Source: an uncultured bacterium (GTDB lineage Bacteria > Cyanobacteriota > Vampirovibrionia > Gastranaerophilales > Gastranaerophilaceae). From it: a stretch of 64,000 bases of DNA. Where the stretch lies: contig URFH01000004.1 of the NCBI GenBank assembly GCA_900547155.1, positions 1-64,000 of the forward strand, read 5' to 3'. The position numbers were made by a program, and so were the translations under genes. The notes below the pieces were generated by a model. It was given only the letters and a program-made list of their open reading frames with translations, was not told the origin of the DNA and searched no databases. Below are positions 9,344 through 17,136 of this stretch, one piece after another; positions within the stretch are counted from its first letter, which is position 1, and every line of letters begins with the position of its first letter.

Positions 9344-9900
9344 TTTTGTACCTCAAAAATTATTCTGTCTACTGTAAAATTTGTTTTATCGGATAATCTT
9401 CGTACCTGAAAATTACAAGTCCTGTCAATTATTCCAAGATTTTGAAAATATTTAATCATTTGATTTAGAAGTGCTAATATATTTTTCAAAACTTTTGGCG
9501 GTAAAGTCCAGTTTTTGCAAAAATAGTAAAATTTTTGAATATCTTCACAATTTATATCATTTAGATTTTTATCTTTGAAAAAAGGGGAAATATAATATTT
9601 TAACATTCTACGATATCTTCTAAAGGTATTATATTTGCAATTATTTTTGACATAATTTTCTAAAAAATATTCAATTGCGGCATCAATTGTTATAACTTGA
9701 TAATTTGTCGTTTGTTTTGTGCAAATAATATATTCTTGTTTTGGCTTTTCTTCCTGATATTTATATAATCCTTGTTCAAATACTAATTTATTCTCGTTCA
9801 AAAGCTGTTCAAGTTCTGTTTTACAATCGTATTCAGCAATCATTCCGATTTCATCAAATGTAAATTCTTTTAAATGTCGTGCTAGTTTTTCTATATTCAT
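9340..9900 (-). CDS. Integrase-like core-binding protein without a catalytic domain
   Basis: A 186-residue protein. Residues about 70-170 (AIEYFLENYVKNNCKYNTFRRYRRMLKYYISPFFKDKNLNDINCEDIQKFYYF...LKNILALLNQMIKYFQNLG) resemble the SAM-like core-binding domain of tyrosine recombinases. The protein ends right after it: the R-HxxR-Y catalytic domain is absent and the next gene starts at once. The N-terminus may be a small winged domain (HLKEFTFDEIGMIAEY). It overlaps both neighbours by 4 bp, so it is a regular operon member, not debris. It probably binds DNA for the transposition complex. Confidence 0.6.
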   Translation of the reverse strand: MNIEKLARHLKEFTFDEIGMIAEYDCKTELEQLLNENKLVFEQGLYKYQEEKPKQEYIICTKQTTNYQVITIDAAIEYFLENYVKNNCKYNTFRRYRRMLKYYISPFFKDKNLNDINCEDIQKFYYFCKNWTLPPKVLKNILALLNQMIKYFQNLGIIDRTCNFQVRRLSDKTNFTVDRIIFEVQK

Positions 9901-10577
9901 AAAATTTGCTCCATAATTTCTTTTGTAATTTCGACTAAATTATTATCTTTTGCGAAGTTTTCCATCTGATTTATCAACTGAACAATTTGCCGAAACCTGT
10001 TATATTTTGAATGGATATATTCAATTGCATCAGGGGTGAATGGAGTTTCTGATAGTTGATTAAATATTTGCGATAAATCATTTACCCCAAATGTTTCAAA
10101 CTTTAACACTTCTGAAAATCTATCATATAAGTGCGTGTAGCGTTCGAGTTTTCTATGAGCCAAACCCATTCCAATAAATATTATCGGGCAGTTTGTTTCA
10201 TCGTGAATATCCCTTAATGTTTCAATTGATTTGTAGTTATTCATAAGATAATCAATTTCATCAATAAAAATCACCTGCGGATTTTGTTTCAGCTTTTTGA
10301 CCACGACATTAAAATTATCCGAAGTCAAAAATCTCGGGATTTCATCAAGCTCTTTAACCATTTCATCCAAGAGCCATCTGCCCGTCATAAGATTTGATGC
10401 TCTTAAATAAATTCCATCATATTTACACGTTAACCATAAAGCAGTTTGGGATTTTCCAAGCCCTGGCTCACCATATACAAGTCCCATTTTCGGGATATTT
10501 TTTGCTTTGTTTATTAGATTTTCAATAAGTCCGATGGAATTCTTTACATTAGTAGTTTTTACAAAAATCTTATTCAT
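9897..10577 (-). CDS. MuB/TniB-like AAA+ transposition ATPase
   Basis: A 226-residue ATPase with Walker A GEPGLGKSQ (about 41-49), Walker B VIFIDEIDYL, a sensor-like IIFIGMG and a C-terminal helical lid. Pairing with a DDE transposase of Mu type makes it the MuB equivalent: in Mu, MuB binds target DNA, activates the transposase and gives target immunity. It is shorter than phage MuB (312 residues) and has no N-terminal DNA-binding extension. It overlaps the transposase gene by 8 bp and the next gene by 4 bp. Confidence 0.85.
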   Translation of the reverse strand: MNKIFVKTTNVKNSIGLIENLINKAKNIPKMGLVYGEPGLGKSQTALWLTCKYDGIYLRASNLMTGRWLLDEMVKELDEIPRFLTSDNFNVVVKKLKQNPQVIFIDEIDYLMNNYKSIETLRDIHDETNCPIIFIGMGLAHRKLERYTHLYDRFSEVLKFETFGVNDLSQIFNQLSETPFTPDAIEYIHSKYNRFRQIVQLINQMENFAKDNNLVEITKEIMEQIL

Positions 10578-12264
10578 ATAAAAGTCTATACTCCTTTGTA
10601 TTTCTAAATTCTGCTATCCAAGAATTATTTGGATCGTTTGCAATCAAATATTCATATTTTTCTGAATTATTTTTGAACAGCGTTTGAACCCTTTTTGAAA
10701 CCGTTTTGAACTTAGGTTGAATTTCAGCAGGTTCCATTTGCGTTTCAAGTAGTTTTATATCTTCTGTTTCTAAATATTTTTTTACAGATTCAACCGTTTT
10801 CTTCTTCAATTGTCGTTGTCTTACAATTTTCTGCTTATAATTTTCAAAGTCTTTTACATCACCTAATAACTTTGCCATCGGATGTGTTTCAGTTACTCTT
10901 TCAGCCGTGCATAAATATTCGCCTTGTGAGGTGTAAACCTTAATACTTGCCAGATCAAAGAGATTATATTTAATAAGAACTTTGCTTTTGAATCCGTACA
11001 ACCTTTCATCAAAATAATCACAATTTAAGAACCTAATTCCGTTTCTCTGAATTGTTTTTACTTCCGTTGAGAGCATCAAATCATCAAGGATATTAATATC
11101 AATATTTTGCCGTTTTCTTTCAGATAAAACCTCCGCAATGGTTTTACCAGGTACATTTGGACAAGGCTGTGAATTTTTGAAACCTAGCCACATCTCAAGC
11201 ATTTTTATTGTTGCATCAATGGTTGGGATATATTCAGTATGAAGATTTTTATGAAACTTCTCATTTCTCATCATATATGCAGGTTTATTTTGAATACTAC
11301 TTCCGATATAGCTTGGAAGTAGTTTTTCAAAGCCTTCCTGAAATTCTTTGAAAAATCTTTCTATAACTTTTGCTCTTGCGTTATATGGTCTTGCAAAAAC
11401 TGTTTCTATTCCGAGTTTTGAATACAAACCCTGAAAACCGAGTTCAGTAAATCCTTTATCATCAGTAAAATACTTTGCTCTAAAAGCTCGACCATTATCT
11501 TGATAAACAACTTTTGGTATCATGTCGAGATTAATTATTGCGTTTCTCAGAGCCGAAGCAATACATTGAGTATTTTCTTCAAGCATAATTTCATAGCCTA
11601 CAAGAGCGGTGGATTTCCAATCCAAGAATCCAACCAATGTTGCTCTACAAGGTTTTCCTGTAAACGGGTTAATTACCTGAAATGCTAACTTGTGTCCGTC
11701 AGCTACAAGTACATCGCCGACTTCAAGCAAACTTGCATCACGTTTTATGTATGGCTCAACTTTATCTGATAAAGCTTTTTCACCGTCACGGGCAAGAATC
11801 CATTTGTCATAATTATTATCTTTAAACCATTTTGCATAACGACGAAATGTAATATCAGCAGGGATAAAACTTTGCCCTTGTTCACGCAATTTGTATTTTG
11901 TTAATGCGATTGCTTTTCCAATCGAAAGTCTATTTGGATGTAAAAGCAAAGCCATAAAGATTTTTATTTCTTCATCCATTAGAACTGTACGATATTCTCG
12001 TACAGTTGAATATTTATATTGTGGAAGAAGTTTTGTGTAATCTTCCGTTCCGTTGAGCATTGAGTACCAACGATGTAAACTTCCACGCGAAATTTTACCT
12101 AAAATCCCAAATAAGTAAGAATTTGAAGTATTATGCAATTTCACAAAATCATAATCTGCTTGGAGTTTATTATTTGACTTCTTTCTAAACTCAAGCCATT
12201 TATGAACTATATCTAATCTTGCTAATGCTATTTGTTTTGATTTTTCTGGTGTAAATTCTACCAT
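10570..12264 (-). CDS. Mu-type DDE transposase (MuA-like)
   Basis: A 564-residue transposase with an N-terminal helix-turn-helix region (about 1-150). The RNase-H-fold core shows VADGH (Asp189), YQDNG (Asp256) and the IERFF helix (Glu302). The Asp-Asp spacing of 67 is like Mu; the Asp-Glu spacing of 46 is shorter. The beta-barrel and Mu C-terminal regions follow (RFLNCDYFDERLYGFKSKVLIKYN). It would cut element ends and join them to target DNA. RBS AAAGGA lies in the loop of a 9-bp hairpin whose 3' arm runs into the start codon. First gene of the four-gene operon. Confidence 0.92.
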   Translation of the reverse strand: MVEFTPEKSKQIALARLDIVHKWLEFRKKSNNKLQADYDFVKLHNTSNSYLFGILGKISRGSLHRWYSMLNGTEDYTKLLPQYKYSTVREYRTVLMDEEIKIFMALLLHPNRLSIGKAIALTKYKLREQGQSFIPADITFRRYAKWFKDNNYDKWILARDGEKALSDKVEPYIKRDASLLEVGDVLVADGHKLAFQVINPFTGKPCRATLVGFLDWKSTALVGYEIMLEENTQCIASALRNAIINLDMIPKVVYQDNGRAFRAKYFTDDKGFTELGFQGLYSKLGIETVFARPYNARAKVIERFFKEFQEGFEKLLPSYIGSSIQNKPAYMMRNEKFHKNLHTEYIPTIDATIKMLEMWLGFKNSQPCPNVPGKTIAEVLSERKRQNIDINILDDLMLSTEVKTIQRNGIRFLNCDYFDERLYGFKSKVLIKYNLFDLASIKVYTSQGEYLCTAERVTETHPMAKLLGDVKDFENYKQKIVRQRQLKKKTVESVKKYLETEDIKLLETQMEPAEIQPKFKTVSKRVQTLFKNNSEKYEYLIANDPNNSWIAEFRNTKEYRLLYE

Positions 12265-12289
12265 GTGTATGTTTCCTTTGCATACACAT
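12263..12289 (-). promoter_or_regulatory. Palindrome over the transposase start
   Basis: ATGTGTATG at 12263-12271 and CATACACAT at 12281-12289 are perfect 9-bp inverted arms with a 9-nt spacer. In the mRNA the spacer holds the ribosome-binding site AAAGGA, and the second arm ends in the first two bases of the AUG. It could be a repressor operator or an RNA hairpin that gates translation. Confidence 0.6.
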
Positions 12290-12377
12290 TAATTGCTCTG
12301 TTTCGCAGGAACATCAAGTCCTGAATCTCAATCTCAAAGACATTTCGACACATATCAAACTGGAAGACAAATTATTT

Positions 12378-12503
12378 TTGCACTATGTTGCACAAAGTTG
12401 CACAGGGTAAATATTCAAAGATATTAAGACTTTAAGCCAAGTTAAAAGACAAAAAATCAAAATGTTAGTGCAAAATAATGCAAGAAAATGGATGAAAGTG
12501 CAA
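12378..12503. repeat. Helically phased TTGCAC / GTGCAA array
   Basis: TTGCAC occurs at 12378, 12388 and 12398, exactly 10 bp apart. In the opposite orientation GTGCAA is at 12468 and 12498, with ATGCAA at 12478 and a weaker ATGGAT at 12488, again on a 10-bp pitch. The two clusters face each other around about 12440. Position beyond the start of the transposase operon suggests binding sites for transposase or operon regulator at the element end. No matching cluster was seen at the other side of the operon. Confidence 0.6.
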
Positions 12504-12690
12504 AAATTGACCCTCAAATATCAACACTATGTATTAGCCTCATTCGTCCTAAACTTGGCACTCTTTCTACAAAACTCCCATCACAAAAGTCCTGTTAGGT
12601 TATAGCAAATCGCCGTGTAAACCGTAGTTCTTGCAAGCTTGCTTGCTTAGAAATACGTGTGAGAGGCTTGAAAAGTGAAAAAATAGACAA

Positions 12691-12761
12691 GCGGACGACG
12701 GGACTCGAACCCGCGACGTCAACCTTGGGAAGGTTGCATTCTACCACTGAATTACATCCGC
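12691..12761 (-). tRNA. tRNA-Gly (CCC)
   Basis: Minus strand reads GCGGATG acceptor, D-arm, anticodon stem CAACC/GGTTG with loop TTCCCAA (anticodon CCC), T-arm GCGGGTTCGAGTCCCGT and acceptor return. 71 nt, no encoded CCA. It lies at the junction between the AT-rich accessory DNA on the left and the ordinary chromosome on the right, a usual island insertion site. No second tRNA fragment is visible in the window. Confidence 0.95.
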
Positions 12762-12771
12762 ATTTTGAATA

Positions 12772-12805
12772 TAAAAACCGCCGAAGCGAAAATCGGCGGT
12801 TTTTG
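12772..12805. terminator. Bidirectional terminator between LysM gene and tRNA-Gly
   Basis: ACCGCCGA (12777-12784) pairs with TCGGCGGT (12793-12800), with an A-tract on the left and a T-tract on the right, so it can work on either strand. It ends the LysM gene before the tRNA. Confidence 0.8.
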
Positions 12806-12819
12806 TTAAAAAATAGTTC

Positions 12820-13371
12820 CTAATCCAGCGGTATTGTAAGGGTTTGGCCGATGGAAAGGGCATTCGGGTTGGAAAGCTGGTTTGCTTCCATAAGTTTTGT
12901 AACTTTGGAGGGGTCATACTTTCCGTAGAACCTGATAATAATGCCTTCCAGCGTGTCGCCGGATTTGATTGTGTATGTTTCAGAGCTTGTTGGTGCAGGT
13001 TTTTGTATATTGTCGGCAGGAATAATGGAAATCTGCGATTTTGCAGGTTTTTCACGTTTAACAAGCTTTGTTGAAGATGAATTGTCAGACATTGAATCAG
13101 AGCTAAAGCTCAAAAGCGCAGTCATAAGGAACATGCAGACAGCGCCGGCAATAAAACCTACCGTAAGATAAACACCGGGAGATTTTTCTGATTTTTGACC
13201 GACTTTGAAGTTTTGCCAGAGAACATCAAGTTCTTTTTCTTTAGAAGGTCTTATGTAAACATTCGGAGCAGGATTTGACTCTTCTTTGAAAGAAGATTTT
13301 GCCCTCAATTCCTCAAGAAGCGCCATGCGTTCTTTGGATAAATTAGATCTGTGCAGTGTAGAGCTTTTCAT
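12820..13371 (-). CDS. Membrane-anchored LysM-domain protein
   Basis: A 183-residue protein: charged cytoplasmic N-terminus (1-65), one transmembrane helix (about 67-90, VYLTVGFIAGAVCMFLMTALLSF), a Ser/Lys/Pro linker, and a C-terminal LysM domain (about 133-182, YTIKSGDTLEGIIIRFYG...LMEANQLSNPNALSIGQTLTIP). LysM binds N-acetylglucosamine chains in peptidoglycan, so the protein probably tethers the membrane to the wall. No catalytic domain is present. It is a single-gene unit with a terminator right behind it. Confidence 0.88.
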   Translation of the reverse strand: MKSSTLHRSNLSKERMALLEELRAKSSFKEESNPAPNVYIRPSKEKELDVLWQNFKVGQKSEKSPGVYLTVGFIAGAVCMFLMTALLSFSSDSMSDNSSSTKLVKREKPAKSQISIIPADNIQKPAPTSSETYTIKSGDTLEGIIIRFYGKYDPSKVTKLMEANQLSNPNALSIGQTLTIPLD

Positions 13372-13562
13372 TGGACCTCACTTTGTTGCTTTTAATACAT
13401 GATAGTCGGCAGGGAATCCGAAAGTCAAGAAATATTATAATATGTATAACATTTCTCAATACTTTGGATTTCACATTTGAAAAATCCCGTTTTTCAGGAT
13501 TGCATGAATATTTTAAAACCAAACAAAAAATTTTTTGCTACCCCTGAGCGTATAATTTAGGA

Positions 13563-14072
13563 TTATTGATCAGATTGCTTGTCATCTTTCATCAATTTTT
13601 CAAAATCGGACGGCTTTATGCTCTGGATAAAATTGCGAAACTCCTGCGCTTCTTCCTCGTCTTTTGCGCTGTCACAGGAAACCGAACCGTTCGCAAGCAC
13701 ATTCGCAGTAACAAAAATCGGCGCTTCCACGCGGATGGAAACAGCGATTGCGTCGGACGGGCGGGCGTCTATTTCAATTTCCTTGCCTTCTTCGTTCTTG
13801 AGATAAATTATTGCAAAATAAGTTTCCTTATCGACATCGTTAATCTCAATTCTGTCGATAGAATAGCCGGTTTTTTCAACGATATCAATGATTAAATCAT
13901 GCGTCATGGGGCGCGTGACGGTAATATTTTCAATTTTACGGATAATAGCGCTGGCTTCGGCCGAGCCAATCCATATCGGAAGCGCCTTTCTGTTTTGCAA
14001 ATCGTGCAAAACCACAATCGGCGAGCCTGTGCGCGTATCGAGCGCTATTCCCATTACTTTCATCTCAATCAT
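13563..14072 (-). CDS. Bifunctional nuclease family (DUF151) protein
   Basis: I start at the ATG at 14072 (MIEMKVMGIALDTRTGSPIVVL), giving 169 residues and the family's usual beginning; a longer frame to 14132 runs through the promoter. The DUF151 core is clear: LPIWIGSAEASAI, PMTHDLIIDIVEKTGY, IDARPSDAIAVSIRVEAPIFV. Relatives are described as bifunctional nucleases or stress-response factors. TATAAT sits 6 bp before the ATG, leaving no room for a leader. The acidic C-terminal tail ends KDDKQSDQ. Confidence 0.88.
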   Translation of the reverse strand: MIEMKVMGIALDTRTGSPIVVLHDLQNRKALPIWIGSAEASAIIRKIENITVTRPMTHDLIIDIVEKTGYSIDRIEINDVDKETYFAIIYLKNEEGKEIEIDARPSDAIAVSIRVEAPIFVTANVLANGSVSCDSAKDEEEAQEFRNFIQSIKPSDFEKLMKDDKQSDQ

Positions 14073-14078
14073 AACGAC

Positions 14079-14107
14079 ATTATAGTCCAAAATAATCACT
14101 GCGTCTA
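14079..14107 (-). promoter_or_regulatory. Promoter giving a probably leaderless DUF151 mRNA
   Basis: Minus-strand -10 TATAAT at 14084-14079, 17-bp spacer, -35 TAGACG at 14107-14102. Six bases separate the -10 box from the ATG, so transcription would begin at about the A of the start codon. Confidence 0.55.
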
Positions 14108-14176
14108 CGCTGAACATACTATTTTTTTCCAAAGCAATGCATTATAATAGATTTGTTATACAAACGGAGAAAAAAC

Positions 14177-14458
14177 ATGACACAGGTAAAAGCAAGCCAC
14201 TTACTGGTAAGAACCGAAGACGAAGCTAAAAAGCTAAAAGAAGAAATCCTCGCAGGAAAACCCTTTGAAGACGTTGCAGCAGAAGTTTCTCTCTGCCCGT
14301 CAGGCGCAAATGGCGGCGATTTAGGCTTTTTTGGCAAAGGCCAAATGGTAAAAGAATTTGAAGACGCTGCATTTTCAATGGAAATCGGCGAAGTTTCCGA
14401 CCCGATTCAAACCCAGTTCGGCTGGCACCTTATTAAATTAACAGATAAAAAAGACTAA
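14177..14458 (+). CDS. Parvulin-type peptidyl-prolyl isomerase
   Basis: A 93-residue single-domain parvulin starting at the ATG at 14177 behind GGAG; an earlier codon at 14153 lies on the -10 side of the leader. Visible are KASHLLVRTEDEAKKL, CPSGANGGDLGFFGKGQMVKEFEDAAFSMEIGEVSDPIQTQFGWHLIKL, the complete parvulin fold with both active-site His residues. No signal peptide, so it is a cytoplasmic PpiC-like cis-trans prolyl isomerase. TATAAT lies at 14151-14156. It heads a run with the aminopeptidase and TrmH genes. Confidence 0.93.
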   Translation: MTQVKASHLLVRTEDEAKKLKEEILAGKPFEDVAAEVSLCPSGANGGDLGFFGKGQMVKEFEDAAFSMEIGEVSDPIQTQFGWHLIKLTDKKD

Positions 14459-14506
14459 CGGCATATGGGCTGGCTCCCGTCAGCCCGCCCGTTTTAGCAG
14501 GAACAA

Positions 14507-16159
14507 ATGATTAAAAAACTAAGAAAATACCTCTCAGAAAACAGCCTTGACTATCTTCTGGTCAACACAACCGACGAATTTCTGGTCGAATACAACGAAC
14601 TGACGAATTGTTCAAGGTATTATGTCACGGGATTTTCGGGTTCTACCGGAGACGCATTAATTTCGGGAGAAAATCTCTGGCAATTCGCGGATGGACGCTA
14701 CCATGAGCAGGCAGACAAAGAAACCGACCCGAAAACCACGACAGTTGTTAAATTACAGCTCGGCGAGAGCTTTTTGGAGAAAATGGTTGAGATTATCAAG
14801 CCGGATTCGACGCTCGGCGTGGTTTCTAAGAAAATTTCTTTGAATTTTTACAAAATTTTGAAAAAAAAGTGCCTTTCAAAAGGTATTAAAATCAAGGTTC
14901 TTGACCATGACCCGGTTGAACTTTTTCACGGGCTAAAAACCGCGGAATCAAGCGAGCCCGCAAAAAAAATTGATATAAAAATTGCCGGAGTAAGTGCGGA
15001 CGAAAAATTCTTAAAAATAGCCAAAAAACTCCGCAAAAAACAGGTTTATCTTGAAACAAATCTTGAAAATATCGCATATTTAACAAACCTCAGGCAGTAC
15101 AAAACCCCGTTCAGCTCGGTTTTTAAGGCAAAACTTGCGATTTATAAAGACAGGGCCGTCATTTTCACAGACGAAAAAATCGAAATTACCGGTGAACACT
15201 TTGAAACAAAGCCCATGAGCGAATTTGAAGACTTTCTTCCGGAAAAATTTGAAGCACTTTATGTGCCTTCGACTATAAACCTTGCTGATTTCAGGCTTAT
15301 TAAGCGAAACGCGGCTCCTTTAAGAAAAAACCGCATTGCCCTGATGAAATCTATCAAAAATGACGCTGAAATCGCCCATTTTAAGAAGAATTTTGAAAGA
15401 ACCGACAGGGTTGTGAACAAAATCAGCGAAATGATTGCAACACAGGAGAATTTGGACGAAAAAGAGCTTTCTGACGCTGTTGAAAAGGGCTATTTGGAGC
15501 TTGGGGCAAGGCAGTTGAGCTTTAAAACCATACTCGCTGCCGGCGCAAACTCCTCAATTATCCATTATTCGCACCCATCGAGCGATGTCAGGGTCAAAGA
15601 CGGGGATTTTGTGCTGCTTGATTGCGGGGGGCATTTTGAGGGCGGATATTCGACCGATATCACGCGAACTTTTATAAAGGGCATGCCGGATGAGCTCCAA
15701 AAACGGGTTTACACGACGGTTTTAAAAATGTTTTTGAACGCATACCACCACAAAGTCACCTCAAGAACCACAGGTGCTACGCTGGACAGGATTGCAAGAA
15801 AAATTGCAAAAAAATCCGGACTTCTTGAGGAGGGTTTTAACTTCAACCACGGGCTGGGGCACGGTGTCGGCATTAATGTGCACGAAATGCCTCCGACTAT
15901 TTCAAGCGGGGCTTGGGGGCGGAAATTCCTCAAAGAAAATATGGTTTTCACAATCGAACCCGGGCTTTACAAGAGCGGTTTCGGCGGCGTAAGGCTTGAA
16001 AATACAGTTTATTTAACTAAAAAAGACGGTGATTTTGTTATACAATCGTTATCTAAGATGAAATTCGAGCCAAAATGCATTGACGAATCGCTTTTGAATG
16101 CGCAGGAGAAAATCTGGCTCAAAAACTGGCAGGAACAAAATAATTCCCCAAAAAAATAA
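14507..16159 (+). CDS. Xaa-Pro aminopeptidase (M24B)
   Basis: A 550-residue three-domain aminopeptidase P of the long type: two creatinase-like N-terminal domains (about 1-290) and a C-terminal pita-bread metallopeptidase. Metal ligands are visible as DCGGHFEGGYSTDITR (two Asp), GLGHGVGINVHE (His) and FTIEPGLY plus GGVRLENT (two Glu). It removes N-terminal residues that precede proline. Start ATG follows GCAGGAAC. It is followed 9 bp later by the methyltransferase gene. Confidence 0.94.
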   Translation: MIKKLRKYLSENSLDYLLVNTTDEFLVEYNELTNCSRYYVTGFSGSTGDALISGENLWQFADGRYHEQADKETDPKTTTVVKLQLGESFLEKMVEIIKPDSTLGVVSKKISLNFYKILKKKCLSKGIKIKVLDHDPVELFHGLKTAESSEPAKKIDIKIAGVSADEKFLKIAKKLRKKQVYLETNLENIAYLTNLRQYKTPFSSVFKAKLAIYKDRAVIFTDEKIEITGEHFETKPMSEFEDFLPEKFEALYVPSTINLADFRLIKRNAAPLRKNRIALMKSIKNDAEIAHFKKNFERTDRVVNKISEMIATQENLDEKELSDAVEKGYLELGARQLSFKTILAAGANSSIIHYSHPSSDVRVKDGDFVLLDCGGHFEGGYSTDITRTFIKGMPDELQKRVYTTVLKMFLNAYHHKVTSRTTGATLDRIARKIAKKSGLLEEGFNFNHGLGHGVGINVHEMPPTISSGAWGRKFLKENMVFTIEPGLYKSGFGGVRLENTVYLTKKDGDFVIQSLSKMKFEPKCIDESLLNAQEKIWLKNWQEQNNSPKK

Positions 16160-16168
16160 AGGCTAAAA

Positions 16169-16930
16169 ATGAAAAAAATCGAAAGTCTATCAAATCAGGA
16201 AATAAAAGAAACCGCAAAGCTTGCGCAAAAAAAATTCAGAAACGCGCAGGGGCTTTTTTTGCTTGAGGGCTACAAGCCTGTTTTTGAAGCGTTCAGCGAG
16301 GGCGTAGAAATAAAAACGCTCTACACAACCGGACAAAATCTCGAAAAATTCAGCTTTTTAAAAGACAAAATCACAATCGTCACAGAACCGGTGCTTGAAA
16401 AAATCTCAACAACCGAAAGCATGCCCGAAGCCGTGGCCGTAGGGGTGCAAAAAAAGCACAATATCAACGATTTACGCGAAAAAAAACGCCTCGTGCTGAT
16501 TGAAAACATAAAAGACGCGGGAAACCTCGGAACCATCCTCAGAAGCGCCGCTGCATTCGGTTTTGAGGGGGTAATTCTTGCGGGTGACACGATTGACATC
16601 TACAATCCGAAAGTTGTGCGCTCTGCGGTCGGAGGGCTTTTTAAAATTCCGGTTATAAAGGTGAATTCGGTAAAAGACGCGGTTTTTCAGGGTTATAGCT
16701 ACATTGCGTCAGTCGTAAACCGTAAAAACGTCAAAAATCCCGAAGAAATCGACTACTCGCGTCCGTTTGTGCTAATGCTGGGCTCTGAGGCGGACGGTTT
16801 GAGCGAGGAGGCGATAGAAACCGCCGATATTTTGACGACAATTCCCATTTCCGAAAAGACAGAATCGCTGAATTTGAGCTGCGCAGCGTCGATTCTCTTT
16901 TATATTTCATCTAATCTAGTGTCGCCTTAG
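16169..16930 (+). CDS. TrmH/SpoU family RNA 2'-O-methyltransferase
   Basis: A 253-residue SPOUT methyltransferase. The N-terminal substrate-binding domain (about 1-95, LLEGYKPVFEAF) is followed by the knotted domain: LIENIKDAGNLGTILRSAAAFGFEGVIL (motif 1), PFVLMLGSEADGLSEE (motif 2) and IPISEKTESLNLSCAASILFY (motif 3). It probably methylates ribose in rRNA or tRNA; the target base is not readable. The last codons and the stop lie inside a repeat that also occurs at 58165-58200, so the natural 3' end may have been altered by repeat insertion. Confidence 0.93.
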   Translation: MKKIESLSNQEIKETAKLAQKKFRNAQGLFLLEGYKPVFEAFSEGVEIKTLYTTGQNLEKFSFLKDKITIVTEPVLEKISTTESMPEAVAVGVQKKHNINDLREKKRLVLIENIKDAGNLGTILRSAAAFGFEGVILAGDTIDIYNPKVVRSAVGGLFKIPVIKVNSVKDAVFQGYSYIASVVNRKNVKNPEEIDYSRPFVLMLGSEADGLSEEAIETADILTTIPISEKTESLNLSCAASILFYISSNLVSP

Positions 16931-17134
16931 TCGATTCTTACCTCTCACAAAACGTGACATTTAGTCACCTTTTGTTCGGCAGAGTGCGAACCGCCCAAGG
17001 CTCACCTTTTCAAACCGTTTCCGCCATCGGCGGGGCGGGCACTCAAAAAGTTCGTTCACGTCTTTCCTCTCACAAAATGATACTCAATCATTTTGTTTGG
17101 CAGAGTGTTCCTTAGCACGAACTTTTCTCGGACA
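16914..17134. repeat. Interrupted intergenic repeat with two hairpins
   Basis: ATCTAGTGTCGCCTTAG (16914-16930) and CACGAACTTTTCTCGGACA (17116-17134) are the two halves of an element that is continuous at 58165-58200. Here they are separated by 185 bp, and CCTTAG appears on both sides of the gap. The inserted part holds two hairpins with shared flanks (CCTCTC before, GGCAGAGTG after) and different stems: arms 16947-16958/16964-16975 and 17072-17081/17087-17096. This covers the whole gene-free stretch between trmH and the GspF gene. Confidence 0.7.
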
Positions 17135-17136
17135 GT

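Noticed and set aside
9340..9900. Functional tyrosine integrase
   Set aside because: The catalytic domain with R, HxxR and Tyr is missing; the gene ends after the core-binding region.
8936..12264. Tn7-like or CRISPR-associated transposon
   Set aside because: There is no TnsA, TniQ or Cas gene; the set is transposase, ATPase, core-binding protein and HTH only.
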